DNA of 64,000 nt, from contig JAJLRJ010000007.1 in NCBI GenBank assembly GCA_024195265.1, forward strand, positions 7,867,558 through 7,931,557, written 5' to 3'. The translations under genes were made by a program, and so were the position numbers. The notes beneath the pieces are model-generated. The model was not told where the DNA came from. It was given only the letters and a program-made list of their open reading frames with translations, and searched no databases. Shown in pieces: positions 1 to 13,000 of this stretch. Position 1 is the first letter of the stretch. The number at the start of each line of letters is the position of its first letter. This DNA comes from Dendrophyllia cribrosa (taxonomy: Eukaryota; Cnidaria; Anthozoa; Scleractinia; Dendrophylliidae).

Positions 1-2
1 TC

Positions 3-317
3 GTGTCTGTTCACCCTCCGTCAGTAATCGCAATAGGGTCTTTAAGATACAGGAACGCGGACGCCTTGAAGAACGCCATGGTCGAAGAAGGCCTGGGTCA
101 TGGCTTCATTCAAAGAAACTCGAGAAGCGTTGCTTACAAGTCATCACGAAGCGGTTTTATCACCGATGTGGAGTTCATACTGCTTTACGAAGAAAACACA
201 TCCAACAATTTGGATTTTCCTTACGATGAATATCCGAGATTTCATTTGCAGGACAAGAATGAAGCCGAGTGCAAATTAAAGCCAACTTTAAGGTGGAAAA
301 GTCATATTCCCGACTAG
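3..317 (+). CDS. possible 3'-terminal coding exon of an unidentified gene (partial)
   Basis: An open frame runs in from the window edge and stops at 315-317 (TAG). It gives about 104 residues with an ordinary, non-repetitive composition that alternates hydrophobic and charged residues. No start is assigned because the frame is open from the first bases, so the true exon probably begins upstream. I do not recognise the family: there is no signal peptide, membrane helix or zinc-finger spacing. Codon use looks coding-like and the G+C is higher than in the following 1 kb, which is AT-rich like a 3' UTR or intergenic DNA. It could also be an open stretch by chance. Confidence 0.4.
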   Translation: MSVHPPSVIAIGSLRYRNADALKNAMVEEGLGHGFIQRNSRSVAYKSSRSGFITDVEFILLYEENTSNNLDFPYDEYPRFHLQDKNEAECKLKPTLRWKSHIPD

Positions 318-2654
318 TAGATGCACTTGACATTCCTGCCGTCTTCACATGTCAACAAGGAACGGTTTGCGAGGGAGCAGAAGGCCTCTTATGTCAAAAA
401 TATTAGCCTAAAGCAAAATTAAGCTTATAAGCTTTATTCATTTCGCTTCGCTCGTGTGCAATTATATTCTGTATGTTGTCATTTGTGCTGGTTTTATTTC
501 TACACGAAATACAAACAAATTCAAAACACACTCTTAAATGAAGCAGAAATCCAAAAAAACAAAACAAAACAAAGAAAATGATTGCTGAAGAATTTTTCGA
601 GTGACAAGTAAGCTTAAGACTTACACACGCACTTGGGCTTTGAGCACGGCATCGATATCCTCTGAGCTTCGCTGGATATGCTTGTTTACCTTAGAGTAAA
701 AGCGTCCAAGTTCAGTTTTCTCACTAACACTGCTAAAAGAAATGTTCAAGGTTTCGAAAAACTCAAATAGTGTTAAATGAAAGGTCGAAAGAACCCATAA
801 AGACCATAAAAATACTCACGTTTTACCAATTACTGCGTGAACTTTGGATTAGTCGGTTTTTCCTTCAGTTTCGACTTTGAACCAAATGAAAAAGGCCATA
901 AGGACTTTTCTTTACCTTTAGATTATATTAAATAAGCAGTTTAGAACCAGATCTTGAAAGGAGAATTGTTAATCCTGGATTAATGTTAATCGGCTTTCGA
1001 ACTGAATCGGGGCAGAATGTTAACGTCAGGTTAACATGCTGTTCTCGAAGATGGCCAAGACATTACTAAGAAATTTCGCATCCCGAATAATTTTTTCTCG
1101 ACTGTGAACGGAAGAAACTCGGATCAAGGCTATGGGGCGCCATGTGTTTCAAAATTCATACTTTTTCTCACAAAGTTGTTGAAATGAACACATTTTATGT
1201 GAAATGAATACAAAGCATATTGAAATGCCAATATTTGTAATGAAACGTACGTGTCCATGATGAATCACGTAAACAAAGTCTGAAAGTTGTACTACATACA
1301 CTGAAATCTTCGGGCATCAGCTCGAAATATACTCTGTTACAACTACAACTTCAAGGAGTCTGAATTTTCTCCATATTCTCAATGCAAATCTTGTAAACTT
1401 TTCACTGTGCTTTTCGCACTGAATCTCACGCTATGTTGCACATTTTCTCAGTATGTGTGGTGAAGACGTTCTCAGTGTTCTCACCATGATAATACTTCAT
1501 GTAAACCTTCCCAGTGCGTCCCCGAAATTCTTCGAGTCAAAAGTACAGCACTCAGCCCGTCAAGACATGACGTCAAACAAAGACGGCGTGTAATAGTGGG
1601 AATGCTTCAGATATCGTGGAAGCTATCCTTTCCAACCCTCAGGTTATGACTAACCTCGCCAGGGCCTTTTGTGGCACTCGTGATCAACAGACGCCTCAAA
1701 TTCATCATTCTGTTGTGAAGAAGAAACGGCATCCATTTTTAGACGCCCGAGCCTGACTACGCGAAACATCCTTCCAAACTCCACTTCATTGCGCCCCATA
1801 CAAGGCAGCCACCGCGGTTTCTTATTTAGCTAGGAAAACTGTATTCACTTACTCGGCAGAGCAGTGACACAAGTCCAGACGGCGGTGGCGATGTTGAATC
1901 AGCTATATTCTCTGAAAACGGCCGGCGACAGAAAGCTGACATTAGCCGTTTGCCGTCTGAGACACGATGCTAAATCTCTCCGGCTAGCATTTTTCAGGTT
2001 TGGATTTGAGGCCGGGGGATACTCAACAAAGTTTTCACGGGAAAGCTCCGCTTCGAGGTCCAAACCTTTACCGTATACCGCTTTTGACTAAAAAAAGGTA
2101 ACCCTTTCAGTACCTAGTTGACTTACATCCCTGACTTACATATCCCTGATACATGTTGTAATGACAAAACAAAAGAAGCGTTTTGTTTAAAATTTGAGCA
2201 ACGTTTACTCACTCTTCACTTCAGTATAAACCGTTACGTGCGAACTAAATGACAGTTTAACCTGCCCTTTTCTATACTTCAACTCGTGAAATCCCACCCT
2301 TTTTATATATACCTCCAGTCTCAAAAAGGTACCCCTTTTGGGCGGAGCAAGGTTAGTTTTGTCTAACCGAAATATTGGGAAATATTAAAAGAAAGCAAAC
2401 AACTTTAGCTGTTTGATCAGCCTTGCATGTTAAAGTTTTTTCATCCCCGTATAGCCCATTGTAAGAAGTACCCCCCTCCCCCCCCCCCCCCGGGGGGTTT
2501 GAGGCCTGTAAAACTTCGGGCAACCTCGTTCCTAAGGTTTCTCCTTTGCTGAAATTTATAAAAAGCCCTGGGAACGAGGTTGCACATGTGACCGGAGGCC
2601 GCTCGTTAAAAAAATTATACAGTCCGCCCCGCCCTTTGTTCTTACTTGCCACTA

Positions 2655-2695
2655 AGAGAAAATAAGGGGGGACAGCTGTCCCCCTTATTTTCTCT
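2655..2695. repeat. near-perfect short palindrome
   Basis: Arms of about 19-20 bases (AGAGAAAATAAGGGGG and its complement) meet at CAGCTG, with one base of length difference in the G/C run. It is a hairpin- or cruciform-forming sequence, probably the core of a fold-back element next to the TIR pair at 2520-2582. Confidence 0.7.
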
Positions 2696-2960
2696 TGTTG
2701 CCGCCCAATCCAATACTGATGACCGCGGTTCCTAAAATAGATGCGGTCAAGCAAGCCGAATTTCAAAATGGGTTAAGGCGGAAGTACACGTGAATTTCAT
2801 TGAAATATTAAGAGGTTTAAAGAAGTGGAGTGGATTATTTTGTTGTCCATCTACTATTTTTTAACCTTAAATTATAATTTTAAAACTACATTAAATCTTT
2901 AATATTTATTATTTCAATTTTACAAATCCTTTAGGAAAAACTATTTCTGTGGTGCTGTGT

Positions 2961-3151
2961 CGATTCAAGAAAAATCCCAAATTTCATCACCCAGTTGTAA
3001 AATATTGAAAAACAAATGATACCCAGATGCGAAAGTGCTGCCAAAGAGGTTTCATTTGAATGGGTACACCATCGGATTTCGTCGACAGACTCAAAAGTTA
3101 GAACTACGTTACATGCCTTCCATGTAATTGAATCTGGGAGTGTAAGGGTTA
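2961..3151 (+). repeat. dispersed TIR repeat with CTCCCAGAG-type ends (copy 1)
   Basis: This copy shares ordered blocks with 25680-25892, 26238-26447, 36973-37371 and 61133-61325: a 'caagaaaaatcccaaattt' block, 'catttgaatgg', 'gactcaaaagttagaac', and an end reading 'ctgggagtgtaagggttaa'. Better copies have inverted ends of the form TTTAAYCCTTT..CTCCCARGAG, which suggests a non-autonomous DNA transposon. The left end of this copy is degraded. Confidence 0.6.
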
Positions 3152-4015
3152 AACACTAAAATCATGTAAAATTTATATCTTTAATTCACTGATGATTGGT
3201 TGCTGTAAAGAGATTTAACAGCTGATGTTCCTGGGAGCGTTAATAAAGGTCTTTATTGCGTTGAAAAGCGATTTGATGTAAACAAAACAAGACTTGGATT
3301 GTATAGTTCTAAACTGAAAATATCCCGAGAATATGACGATATAATAACTGCCACTCCTTGACCCACCCACCCCGTGGCAACCTGGCCAAACGAAACTCGT
3401 TAAGACCTTTGTTGTTGTTAAGCTTTGTTTTTCAATGGAGAGCGAAACACAAGAACAGCTCAACCGATTTCGGTCGGTTGCAGTTGGTTTTATAAAGCGG
3501 TCGATTCCAAACCGGGAATGCAACAGGGCTCCCTTCCAGATCGCCTTTGCTCTCTCGCTCGGTTCCTCAGTACGTGACATCCTCCAGAAGATATTGCCCT
3601 CTAGTAAGACTGAAGTGGTTAATCGCTTCCGATGTCTGGCCTTGTTTTTCTTAGCTTTTTAGTCCGAAAGCATCTAACAGCGGTTAAGTTAGGGTTAAGT
3701 GTTCTCAGTAAGCGGTGGCACTATCGCGTTATCGCCGTTTGCGCGCCTTTTGGGAAATGAGAGTGGCGGCGTTTGTCAAACGACTTATTAGCCAATCTCA
3801 CAGCAGGAGCCCAGCGGGAATTTATCAAGTGTCAGTCATCCATGGCTTGCGATTAGTGCTTTACAAGCGAATGACCAATAATCTGCGTAAGGAAAGCGGC
3901 TAATGGTAACACGTGATTACAGCTGTCAATCAAGAACCACAAGAGTATGCATACGGGGCTTTTCGTTTCTCCACGCTAAAGGAAAGTTTCGCCAAGGGAT
4001 GAGCTATGAGGAGAA

Positions 4016-4073
4016 ATGAGTGGTGGCGACTTTAGAGCGTTTTTGTTGTTATTACTGGCCGTTTACTGCTTAG
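4016..4073 (+). CDS. ACVR2: ACVR2-like exon 1: signal peptide
   Basis: An ATG opens [20 protein letters not shown], a short leader with a Leu-rich hydrophobic core. The donor AG|GTAGGT leaves phase 1 and matches exon 2. This start fits because the ectodomain exon itself has no leader. Confidence 0.8.
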
Positions 4074-7000
4074 GTAGGTAAAGAGGGTTTGTAAAGGGAT
4101 TGTGTTAAGTCTTACATTGTCAGATTAAATCTGATTTGGAATGCTAAGTTCGCCAAATGCTCCTGATATGCGAGCGCCCGAACCGATCTCTTTTTCTCCA
4201 CAACAACGCATTTGCGAAATTTGTATCCTAGTATTTTCAACTCGAGACATTCACGCCAAGTTTACGTCGATTGTAGGTAAACATGAGCGGCACTTCGGGT
4301 TTTGTTTGATGTTTTTGACTCTTGAAATGGGAAATTTAGTCTTGCAGGGGTCTGTTATGGTTCGTTTATGAGAGATCTACCCTCCGTGACATCCCTTGGA
4401 AATGAGCGACTTCAATTCGGCCACAGTTGTTTACATGTTTTACAATCGATAGCATCGTATTCAAATCTTGCGTTCCTCTTTCAAGCAAAATAATCTTCAT
4501 CTTTAATTAAAGAATAATTTGAATCAGTTTTGTACACTTTAAAAAATATTTAAAAGCATTTGTTTTCTGTAAAGTACAGGGGCATTCGAGGTTTAACTGT
4601 TGTGACGAACTGTGTTGACGTGTATTTATTCACGGGCCAAAAAAGCGATCAGTAAATTGCGGCCTTTTTGATAGATCATAGTCATTTCCGTCGGGAAAAC
4701 ATCGTTCTATCTTTCCTTTTTTTTATTTTGTATATTCAAACAGTGTGCGTATCTTTATTAAGCAAAAATTTACAACTGGTGAAATAGTAATTCTCTCGTA
4801 TTCCATCGAAGGTCATTGTTAATGTATTCTCGAAACAAAACTCCCCTCTTTCGCCGTGTAGCAATCATTTTTGAATCACGTCCGGTCCTTTCATAACATT
4901 TGAATTCAACCACAACTTTTAGTATTATTTTCTCGTGCGGCTTTTAGTAAAAATCGCTTCGAGTTTTGTTTGTTTTTCCTCGAATTCACTGGGGTTCATA
5001 AACAATGCTTGTGTGATTTCTGTGTACATATCTTGTACAATTTTTCAATCCAATAGCTAAGCAACCAATTTGTTATAAAAGCACAAAAAATCTAGTAATC
5101 GTGTATCGTTTTATCTACGGTAGTCTTCCCCATGAAAAGTTACGTATCATTTTAGCTGTAATATTTTCCTGACTAACAGACTGACAAACCCTCGTGTATC
5201 GCAACTTGACTTCTCGCAAGGTTGACAGTGCAATAAACTAAAATCATATAGGAGTTGACTCGAAGTTTTCATTTTTTCGTAAGAACTTTCACAATTTATT
5301 TGATCCGAAATAAAAAATTACATACCGTTGGTGCCCTCGTCACTTTGAAATCAAGACGTTTCGTCTCAAATTAGAGAGACATTGTCAAATCTCGTATTGA
5401 GTACTTCTTAAAACAATATTACACTGTAGGATTTAGGAAAACAAAAATTGCGTCCTTTCTTGTTTTGCGTGTGTCTGCAGTTCTCCGAAAGCCATGCAAT
5501 AATGCCTTAATTGCGGTTTATAGCAAAAACGATGTTATGTTATGTTATTGAGAGATGTTATGTGAAAGATTACTAGGTCATAATATTTGACCCCTTTAGT
5601 GTTTTCTCGTGTTCCTGGCGTGGATATACAGTAAACCCTTTATTTATATAAGCCTTCTGAAATTGGGAAAGCCATAAACAAAACTATCAAACAATATAAC
5701 GTTAGGAGACTGCGAGATGCAGCGCTGTATATTGCTTAAACATTGCCATAACTTTGCAAGTTATTACTGCTTGTTTTTAACATGCACGGATTTTACCGTA
5801 ATTATTTAATTATATCTAGCAATTTTTTACGATAATTGTCTGTTTCAAATAGCTGCACCTATTAATATCTTGTACACTGAGGCAACATAAAGATGGAGCT
5901 TGTGTAAAATCTGTCATCAAATAAAATCATAACTAATGAACGGTGGTATCCTCCACTAATTCGAATGTCATACTCTCGTGAACAAAACCTTCCCATGTAA
6001 ATACTATTGTATGTTAATTCCACAGTACATGTATATGAGCTACAAGAATCTAGTTACCTGATTTTTTTTGTGGGGTGGGGAGAGTGTGCCCGGTTAAGTA
6101 CATGTAGGATCAGTGAGTTTGATCATAACAGTGGCTGTGGGATTTCAGTTATAGCCAATAAAAAAAGAATGTTTCTGAGTAGACAGTAAAAATAACCAGT
6201 TACCAGTAACCAGTAAAGTGTAACCTTTCTACCTACAGGCTCAGTTGGCCATTTATTATAAGCTACATGCTTTCTCTTCTCCAGGTGAAACTTTGTTCAA
6301 GTGACAAAGTTGTGATGGATCTTGTGTCTGTACATGTAAATGAAATAACAAAAGCTTCATGTTTTGTAATAATATTAGCTTGGGTAACTAAGCACAATGT
6401 TTATCTGTAATGCCATCTAAAGCACAATGACCCCTGATCTAGTATTTAAACCTAGTTTTAAAATCCACTTGAGATTACTATAAACATTAAGCCCAGATGT
6501 CTTTGTCTTTATGCTTTGACCCTGATATGTTATAGCAGAGAGCAAATTAAAAGTACATGTACAAAAAATATTTGTGTGTTAAATGATGAAAATCTAACAG
6601 TATATAATACGAATGTACATGTAATGCTTGCTAGCTTTTATTTAAATAATCACCCACAGACTCAAATCCTATAATTGAATAATAGACAGTACCACCACTG
6701 CACTAGCTTTCAATTCAGGTACCAGTTGTATGTGTGTACAGTATACACTGTACATGAAATAAACAGTACCTCAGGAAAGTCCTGCTCAATAGCTTTCATT
6801 TGACATTTATGATGTGAGTGATCTTGCTGTAGAATTATATTCACAGACTCAAGAGTTACAACTAAATCACTTGTCTCCATAGTTGACTCTGGGAGTCAAA
6901 GGGTTAATTCTTAGTCATTGCAAATCCAGATTAAGTAAAACATAGATTTTTATCATAATTCTTTTCACATTCCACGGATTATCAAAGATGTTTTTCTAAA

Positions 7001-10000
7001 GGCATTGTTTTAAGTTTTAAGGTCTTAGTTCTGTGCCAAAGATTTCATTAATTAAGCAACAAAAATGTCTGGTTTCTGAAAGTTATTAAGGTTTTATGCA
7101 GTTGCCTTGAGTGATTATGCACATTATAGCACAGTTTCATTGTATATTGACCGAGTGCTAAAACTCCCACCTGAGAAACTGAAAAACAATGATGCTTTCT
7201 AGTGGTAACTTTAATTTGAATAGTCACAGTCTTAAAAAATAATCCTGGGAAGAAGTGCACAATATCTTTCATTTGAATGGTCACAATAGGATTTTATCCA
7301 CAGACTCCGAAGTAATCAGGGGTTTGTGACCAAAAGAAATTTGTACATGCTGTAATATAATCATTAGAGAAGAATGCAATAATAAAATAAGGACTGGACA
7401 CTAAGTCCTATATACCCGATAGGGGCCTGGTACTAGTTTATCGCACAACATTGTTCTTTTATCTTCTCGTCATTCTTTAGCAAGAATGATCGTTTATTAA
7501 CCTGTGAATAATTATGTGCAAGCATAATCAACAGGTAGTAGTATTTATTTATTTCTCCAAAGATTAACAAGTTTACAAAAATGAATAATTAAGAAATAAG
7601 AGAAAAAGGGCAAAAAATAGTTAAACTAATACCTTGCCCTCATAGTTGGAAAATATCAACGGGTTATCGGTAACGGTGGCTAATTCACTCCTCACTCGTT
7701 CTATCACTCAGCTGTAAACTTAGGGACGTAATGTTTTGTTACGAATGTGTTTCGTAACAAGAACAAATTGAATCCAGCGATAACAGTAATTAATTTGTTG
7801 TAAAGGAATATAATTTTTCTCTTGCATTTATTTTTTCAGGAGAATCCCCTTATGGCCCTGCAGGTAATCCACTAACTTGCCATTTTTATAGCAGCAGCTC
7901 AGAGTGCACGTCAACCGGATCCTGCAACCAATCAAATAAAACCTGCAGTGGCGACCAATACTGTTATGCCCTCTGGACAAACAACAGTAATGCCGTCTTT
8001 GTGAAAAATCAGGGTTGTTGGGACAGTGAGGACAATAATTGCGATAAATCAAGTTGTGTACATCATGGACAACCACAAAGACAAAAGAAAGCTGCTTATT
8101 TTTTCTGCTGTTGCAATACAAACTTCTGTAATGAGGAGTTGAGTCTGTCACCTGAAGTGCAGGTTGAAAGAAATGAAACGTCACCTAATGAATCAAGTAA
8201 GTAGTCAGCTTTACTCCTTACATACATACATACATAAACTTTATTTAAATTCGGATTTACAGAGTAGCATAGATATGCTAATATCTCCGAAAGCTAAATA
8301 ACTTAGATACATGTATATATAAAAAACCATCAGATCCTTAATTGACTAAACAAACAAACGAACAAAACAAGGTCAGCAAAAATTACAACAGGTGTTCATG
8401 AAAGACGAAGTATTAAGTAAAACTTTAAACTCTTCAAAAACAGTAGTTGATCTAATCTTATCTGGTAAGTCATTCCAAAATAACCAAATTTTGCTTACTT
8501 ATGGTCACGGGGGATACCTGGCCATGAATAAATTCATAAGGCAAAATTTTGGCAGAGGTGTCACTTTGTAAAACATTATATCGTGAACGTTTGAAAGCCG
8601 ATTTCACTAAAATTTAACAGAGATGTTGGCAAATAATAGAAGTGCATAAGGATTGTTTTTTATTGAAGGGATCGCGCTTTGCGGCAATGCTATAAGCCAC
8701 TAAAGTTATTATTTTTAAAAATGTGGTTTTGTGTCCAAGTTTGCTCCTCGAGAAGAACACAAAGCAAGTTGATTTCACCACTCACTGACCCGTCAAAACA
8801 TCTATTGTGTCATATCTGACTCCGAATTTTTTATTTCAACTTTAATTAAAAGTTATTAGCTTTTAAAGGAGTAAAATTATCCATGTTAGAATTTGAAGCC
8901 TTATATCTTCCCTTTGAAAGCCTATTTAAAAATTTTGAGTCAGATATGACAATCTATAAAACACCTAGTTTACCTCCCTGCAGTGTCAACTCATGAAATT
9001 CTCTATCCGTGCATACTATTTTCATAAATGCATACTGATGAGTGGAACCTGTCCCCTGTGACCTTAATTTCCACAGACAAAGTTAGACCACACCTTTTAC
9101 AGTATAACAGACAGTACCACAGAAAAGTACTGCTCAATAGCTTTCCTTATTTCCATGTTGATACATGTACATGTATCTAAACCCTATAAATACAAAAGTT
9201 GAACAAAGTCCTGGTCTTCATACATGTACATTCTAGGTATGCCCCCAAACTACATGTATACCTGATTTTGCAGTTCTCAGTGTGTAGAATTCATCTTAGA
9301 GCACATATGCATTAAGAAAAAACATTGAAAAGTTTGAGGGGCAGTCAATCACATCACATACAGTAGGGGGTATGATTTTATGTGTTCAATGGGTAGATCT
9401 TTCCAAGATCATTTTGTTGGCCAAAATTCATTGAAATTGACCAGATATTGTACAAGTTACAGTGTGTGTGATTATGTGCCGTATGGCACTATCGGGGCTT
9501 ATTAACAGATACATGTACTGTACATTAAACTTGTATGTACTAGTAGTTGTACTCTATGATCTGAACAATGTACAGTAAGTTAAACTCATCATCAATAGAT
9601 GAGCTTGGGAGCTGGTGCCTAGAAAGCTGGTTTCAAGGTAAGCAGAGAGGTATCCATGGCAACCCTAAGAGCAGGAACCACCCCTATGTGCAGCCCCACC
9701 AGGGCACCATCACACTGATAAATCAGTGGAAACTCGCCTAACCCAATACTTACCTAAGTCCACCGGCTGACAATGAGTGGGTGGGGCAGGGCAAGACCCC
9801 GCGATGATTCGCTTAACAGCAAGGCAATGGTTCTAACAGGAGCAAAGATCCGCAAAGATCACTAAGACTCGTCAAGGATCTGCAAAGATCGCAAATGCTT
9901 GTATGTGATCCACAAAGGTCAGCAAACACCGTGCAGGACGTGTACTGTCACGAAGCAAACCGCTGACTGCATAGACTCGAGTTTAACTTTGCCTAAATTG

Positions 10001-13000
10001 CATTTAGCCACATTTAAACTCATCATCAATAGATAAGCTTGGGAGCTGGTGCCTAGAAAGCTGGTGGGGGGCCTTATGCGATTTCAAGGCAAACAGGGAG
10101 GTATCCATGATAACCCTGAGAGCGGGAACCTCCCAAGGCCACCATTCTCCACATGCTTGGAGAAGGAGGGACACGTGACATGGGACCTCCGACCCCAAAC
10201 CTCTCCAAGCACCAACCTCTCACTCTTGTGTGAGCACATAACGCAACGGTTGCAACATCAGAAATCCTGATACGTGGACCATTGGGGCCAGATCAAGAAA
10301 GCCAACGTTGTGCTACTGGAACAACAGGAAGCCTGGACATATGTGAATGAAACCACCCTTGACAAAGCCTTGATTTTAGCGTATTGACAGGAAGAATAAT
10401 AAGCGTACACGTGTCGTCCAAAGCCAATGTCGCTAAACAGCCAGATGAGCATGCATCAATAAGTGAAGGATCGTGATGATGCGGTCTGTAAAGAGTAACC
10501 AGGTAGTGGAAGGGGAGCCCTGACAATGCATTAACCCCAAATCGCATGTTGCAAACTAGGGATGTGCTGTAATTCGCAAGGCTGGCCTCTGCATTTTTAC
10601 ACTATTTCCTCGCCAACTTTAGATCCATGGCTTCGTAGGCGCTGCCTGTTTTGAAAACTGAGGCAGTGCAAAATGGATGTGCGTCAACTTTAGTGTTGTT
10701 TTGTGTGTCAACTTTAGTGCCTTCCTGGGGGCCAGTGAACTATGTTACCTGATGGCTGCATACATGTATGTCAATGACAGCGGGTATCTTCAAAAATCTA
10801 TTGCATTCAGAACCCTTTTGAATTCGCTCTCTTGCTACCTGTCGTGAATGTTTCTGTATTTATTTTATAAACACCAGTTTTCTGCAAGCGGCTTACCGGT
10901 AAACAAAATTCCACGAATGAACGTCTTTGCTTAATGTATTCCTGTTGCGTGTTTTGGCATTATTATAAAATTGCGAAACAAGTGGCGCCATCGACTGTCT
11001 CGGAATTCAACACTAAATAAATACAAAATTGGCCTTCGTTTTTCAGTGAATTATCCTTAAATGTGTAAACAATTAGCAGATTTGATATTGAATGAAATCC
11101 CCCAATCATTCCATTAAATATTACGAACTCAGAAGCGTGTTTGCTGCTTGAAATGAAAATTCGATCTTATAGGAGATCTCATTGCCTAGCACGTGACCAA
11201 AGTCTGCTGTGCAGCTAGAGAAATCTTCTTTCTCAGAGCTATTGCAGAATACCAGGCCCATTCATTGCATGTTATGGGTGAGTTTATACGCGATGATTTG
11301 CCTGCCCGATTTAGCGCTCCAATGAGAAATTGTCATAAACCAGACCTTCCATTCTAAACAAACATGACCACAACAATCGTTGAACGAAGCCATGATCATT
11401 TGCAAGGATATTTATATGTGCAAAGGGTATATAAGCTCACTGTAATTTGAGTCTATACAACAGATATAGGAAAGTTAAACATGAAACAAAAAGCCAGAGA
11501 ACAGCAGAAGCGACTGATGCGCAATGACTGCAATAAACGGGTCTGTAAACAAACATAAATATCGACAAACAACAAAAAGAGCGAGGAACAAACCTTGTCT
11601 GTACAGACCATTTACCTGACACATTCTCGCCACAGACAATAGAGGCCGACGAAACGCCCCCTGGCCTAAACGTGGCCACGGATAGCATTCATTGTTGCTC
11701 GCTTCCCCAAAGATTTCGGACTAGTCTCATTCGCGACGGCAACGAATCAGTGAAATAAACAAATGAACTGCGAACAAGCTCGAATTGCGGCCATCCAGAC
11801 TCGCAAAGCAAACGTGGATCTGCACAGATCAGCAAACAAGCAACAGACTGGCGAACGGCCTCGAGGTGCGACCCAAGCGCCCCTTCGATAGCATGAATCA
11901 TTTGTGACTCGCAAAGCAAACCTTGATCCGCAAAGATTAGCAAGCAAGTACGCGAGCGGCGAACGAGCTTGAAGTGCGACTCAAGAGCCCCTTCGATAGA
12001 CCCTCGATAGCATGAGTCATTCGTAACTCGCAAAACAAACTTTGATCTGCAAAGATCAGCAGCAAGTAAACAAGCGGCGAACGAGCTCGAAGTGCGGCCC
12101 AAGCGCCCTTCGATAGCATGATTCATTTGTGACTCACAAAACCAAACGTTGATCCGCAACGATCAGCAAGCAAGATGATTCACTTAAAGTGCCTATCACC
12201 CTTAGAAAGTTATTTTCAGAATCAACTCTATGTACATTGAATAGTTGAATGGTAAAATATTTCTGGTTTTGAACGTCGTGTTTGTGAGTTATAGAGATTT
12301 GAATTTACAAAATGCTAATTAGATGACGTCAACACGGGAATTTGCCATTATTTCTACGCCAATTTACAATGCGCAGTTTACAGCTTGAGGATAATTAATT
12401 TGATAAATGCTAAAAATAAACTGTGGGTAGTCGATTGATTCGTAAAAAATATTACTTGGAGGTGAAAACAAGTAGTTGTATAATAAATGATTCCCGGGTT
12501 GACGTCATCTAATTAGCATTTTGTAAATTCAAATCTCTATAACTCACAAACGCAACGTTCAAAACCAGAAATATTTTACCATTCAACTATTCAATGTACA
12601 TAGAATTGATTCTGAAAATAACTTTCTAGGGGTTATAGGCACTTTAACAGCAAGGCAATGGTTCTAACAGGAGCAAAGATCTGCAAAGATCGCTAAGACT
12701 TGTCAAAGATCTGCAAAGATCACAAATGCTTGTATGTGATCCGCAAAGGTCAGCAAACGGCGCGCAGGACATGTACTGTCACGAAACAAACCGCTGACTG
12801 CATAGACTCGAGTTTAACTTTGCCTAAATTGCATTTAGCCACATTTAACTGATTAATAATAAAATTAAAAAAAAAAAAGAAATGTATGTACAATGTATGT
12901 AAACGTTACTTAAAAATCACGCTAGCCCCGACAACAAACTAAAAAAAATGCTGATATCCATGAGGGCATGGACATTACAAGTATTTATTAAGTATATATT

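Larger units (their letters stand above)
318..4015. other. intergenic / upstream of the activin receptor gene
   Basis: I see no convincing gene here. Short open frames at 1864-2091, 3215-3580 (-) and 3435-3662 lack splice context or family resemblance. Repeat content is recognisable. A TIR pair with AACCTCGTTCC-type ends lies at 2520-2582. A near-perfect palindrome of about 40 bp lies at 2655-2695, centred on CAGCTG. A copy of the CTCCCAGAG-ended repeat family lies at about 2961-3151. The last 600 bases are less AT-rich and probably hold the promoter and 5' UTR of the receptor gene, but I cannot place a TATA box or transcription start. Confidence 0.5.
9583..12848 (-). mobile_element. split-direct-repeat element, possible non-autonomous DIRS/Ngaro-like retroelement
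   Basis: Two repeat blocks occur twice each. Block A lies at about 9583-9680 and 10013-10140 ('catcatcaatagat' then 'gagctggtgcctagaaagc'). Block B lies at 9803-10018 and at 12173-12187 plus 12648-12848 ('cagcaaggcaatggttctaa' to 'catttagccacattta'). The + strand order A-B-A'-internal-B' reads on the minus strand as B'-internal-A'-B-A, the arrangement of split direct repeats in Ngaro/DIRS-type tyrosine-recombinase retroelements (family knowledge). The 1.6 kb internal part shows no reverse transcriptase or recombinase, so this would be a non-autonomous or gutted copy. A local segmental duplication is the alternative. It lies in intron 2 of the receptor gene and hosts the nested MITE at 12188-12643. 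Confidence 0.45.

Noticed and set aside
10004..10547. Short frames on both strands around 10.0-10.5 kb as candidate gag/RT of the split-repeat element
   Set aside because: No Cys-His knuckle, RT or recombinase motif, and they overlap the repeat blocks.
12300..12540. Possible CRISPR-like or regulatory palindrome pair
   Set aside because: The symmetry is explained by the two arms of the TTAA-flanked MITE. The 29-bp array at 38.7 kb is likewise a minisatellite without spacers.
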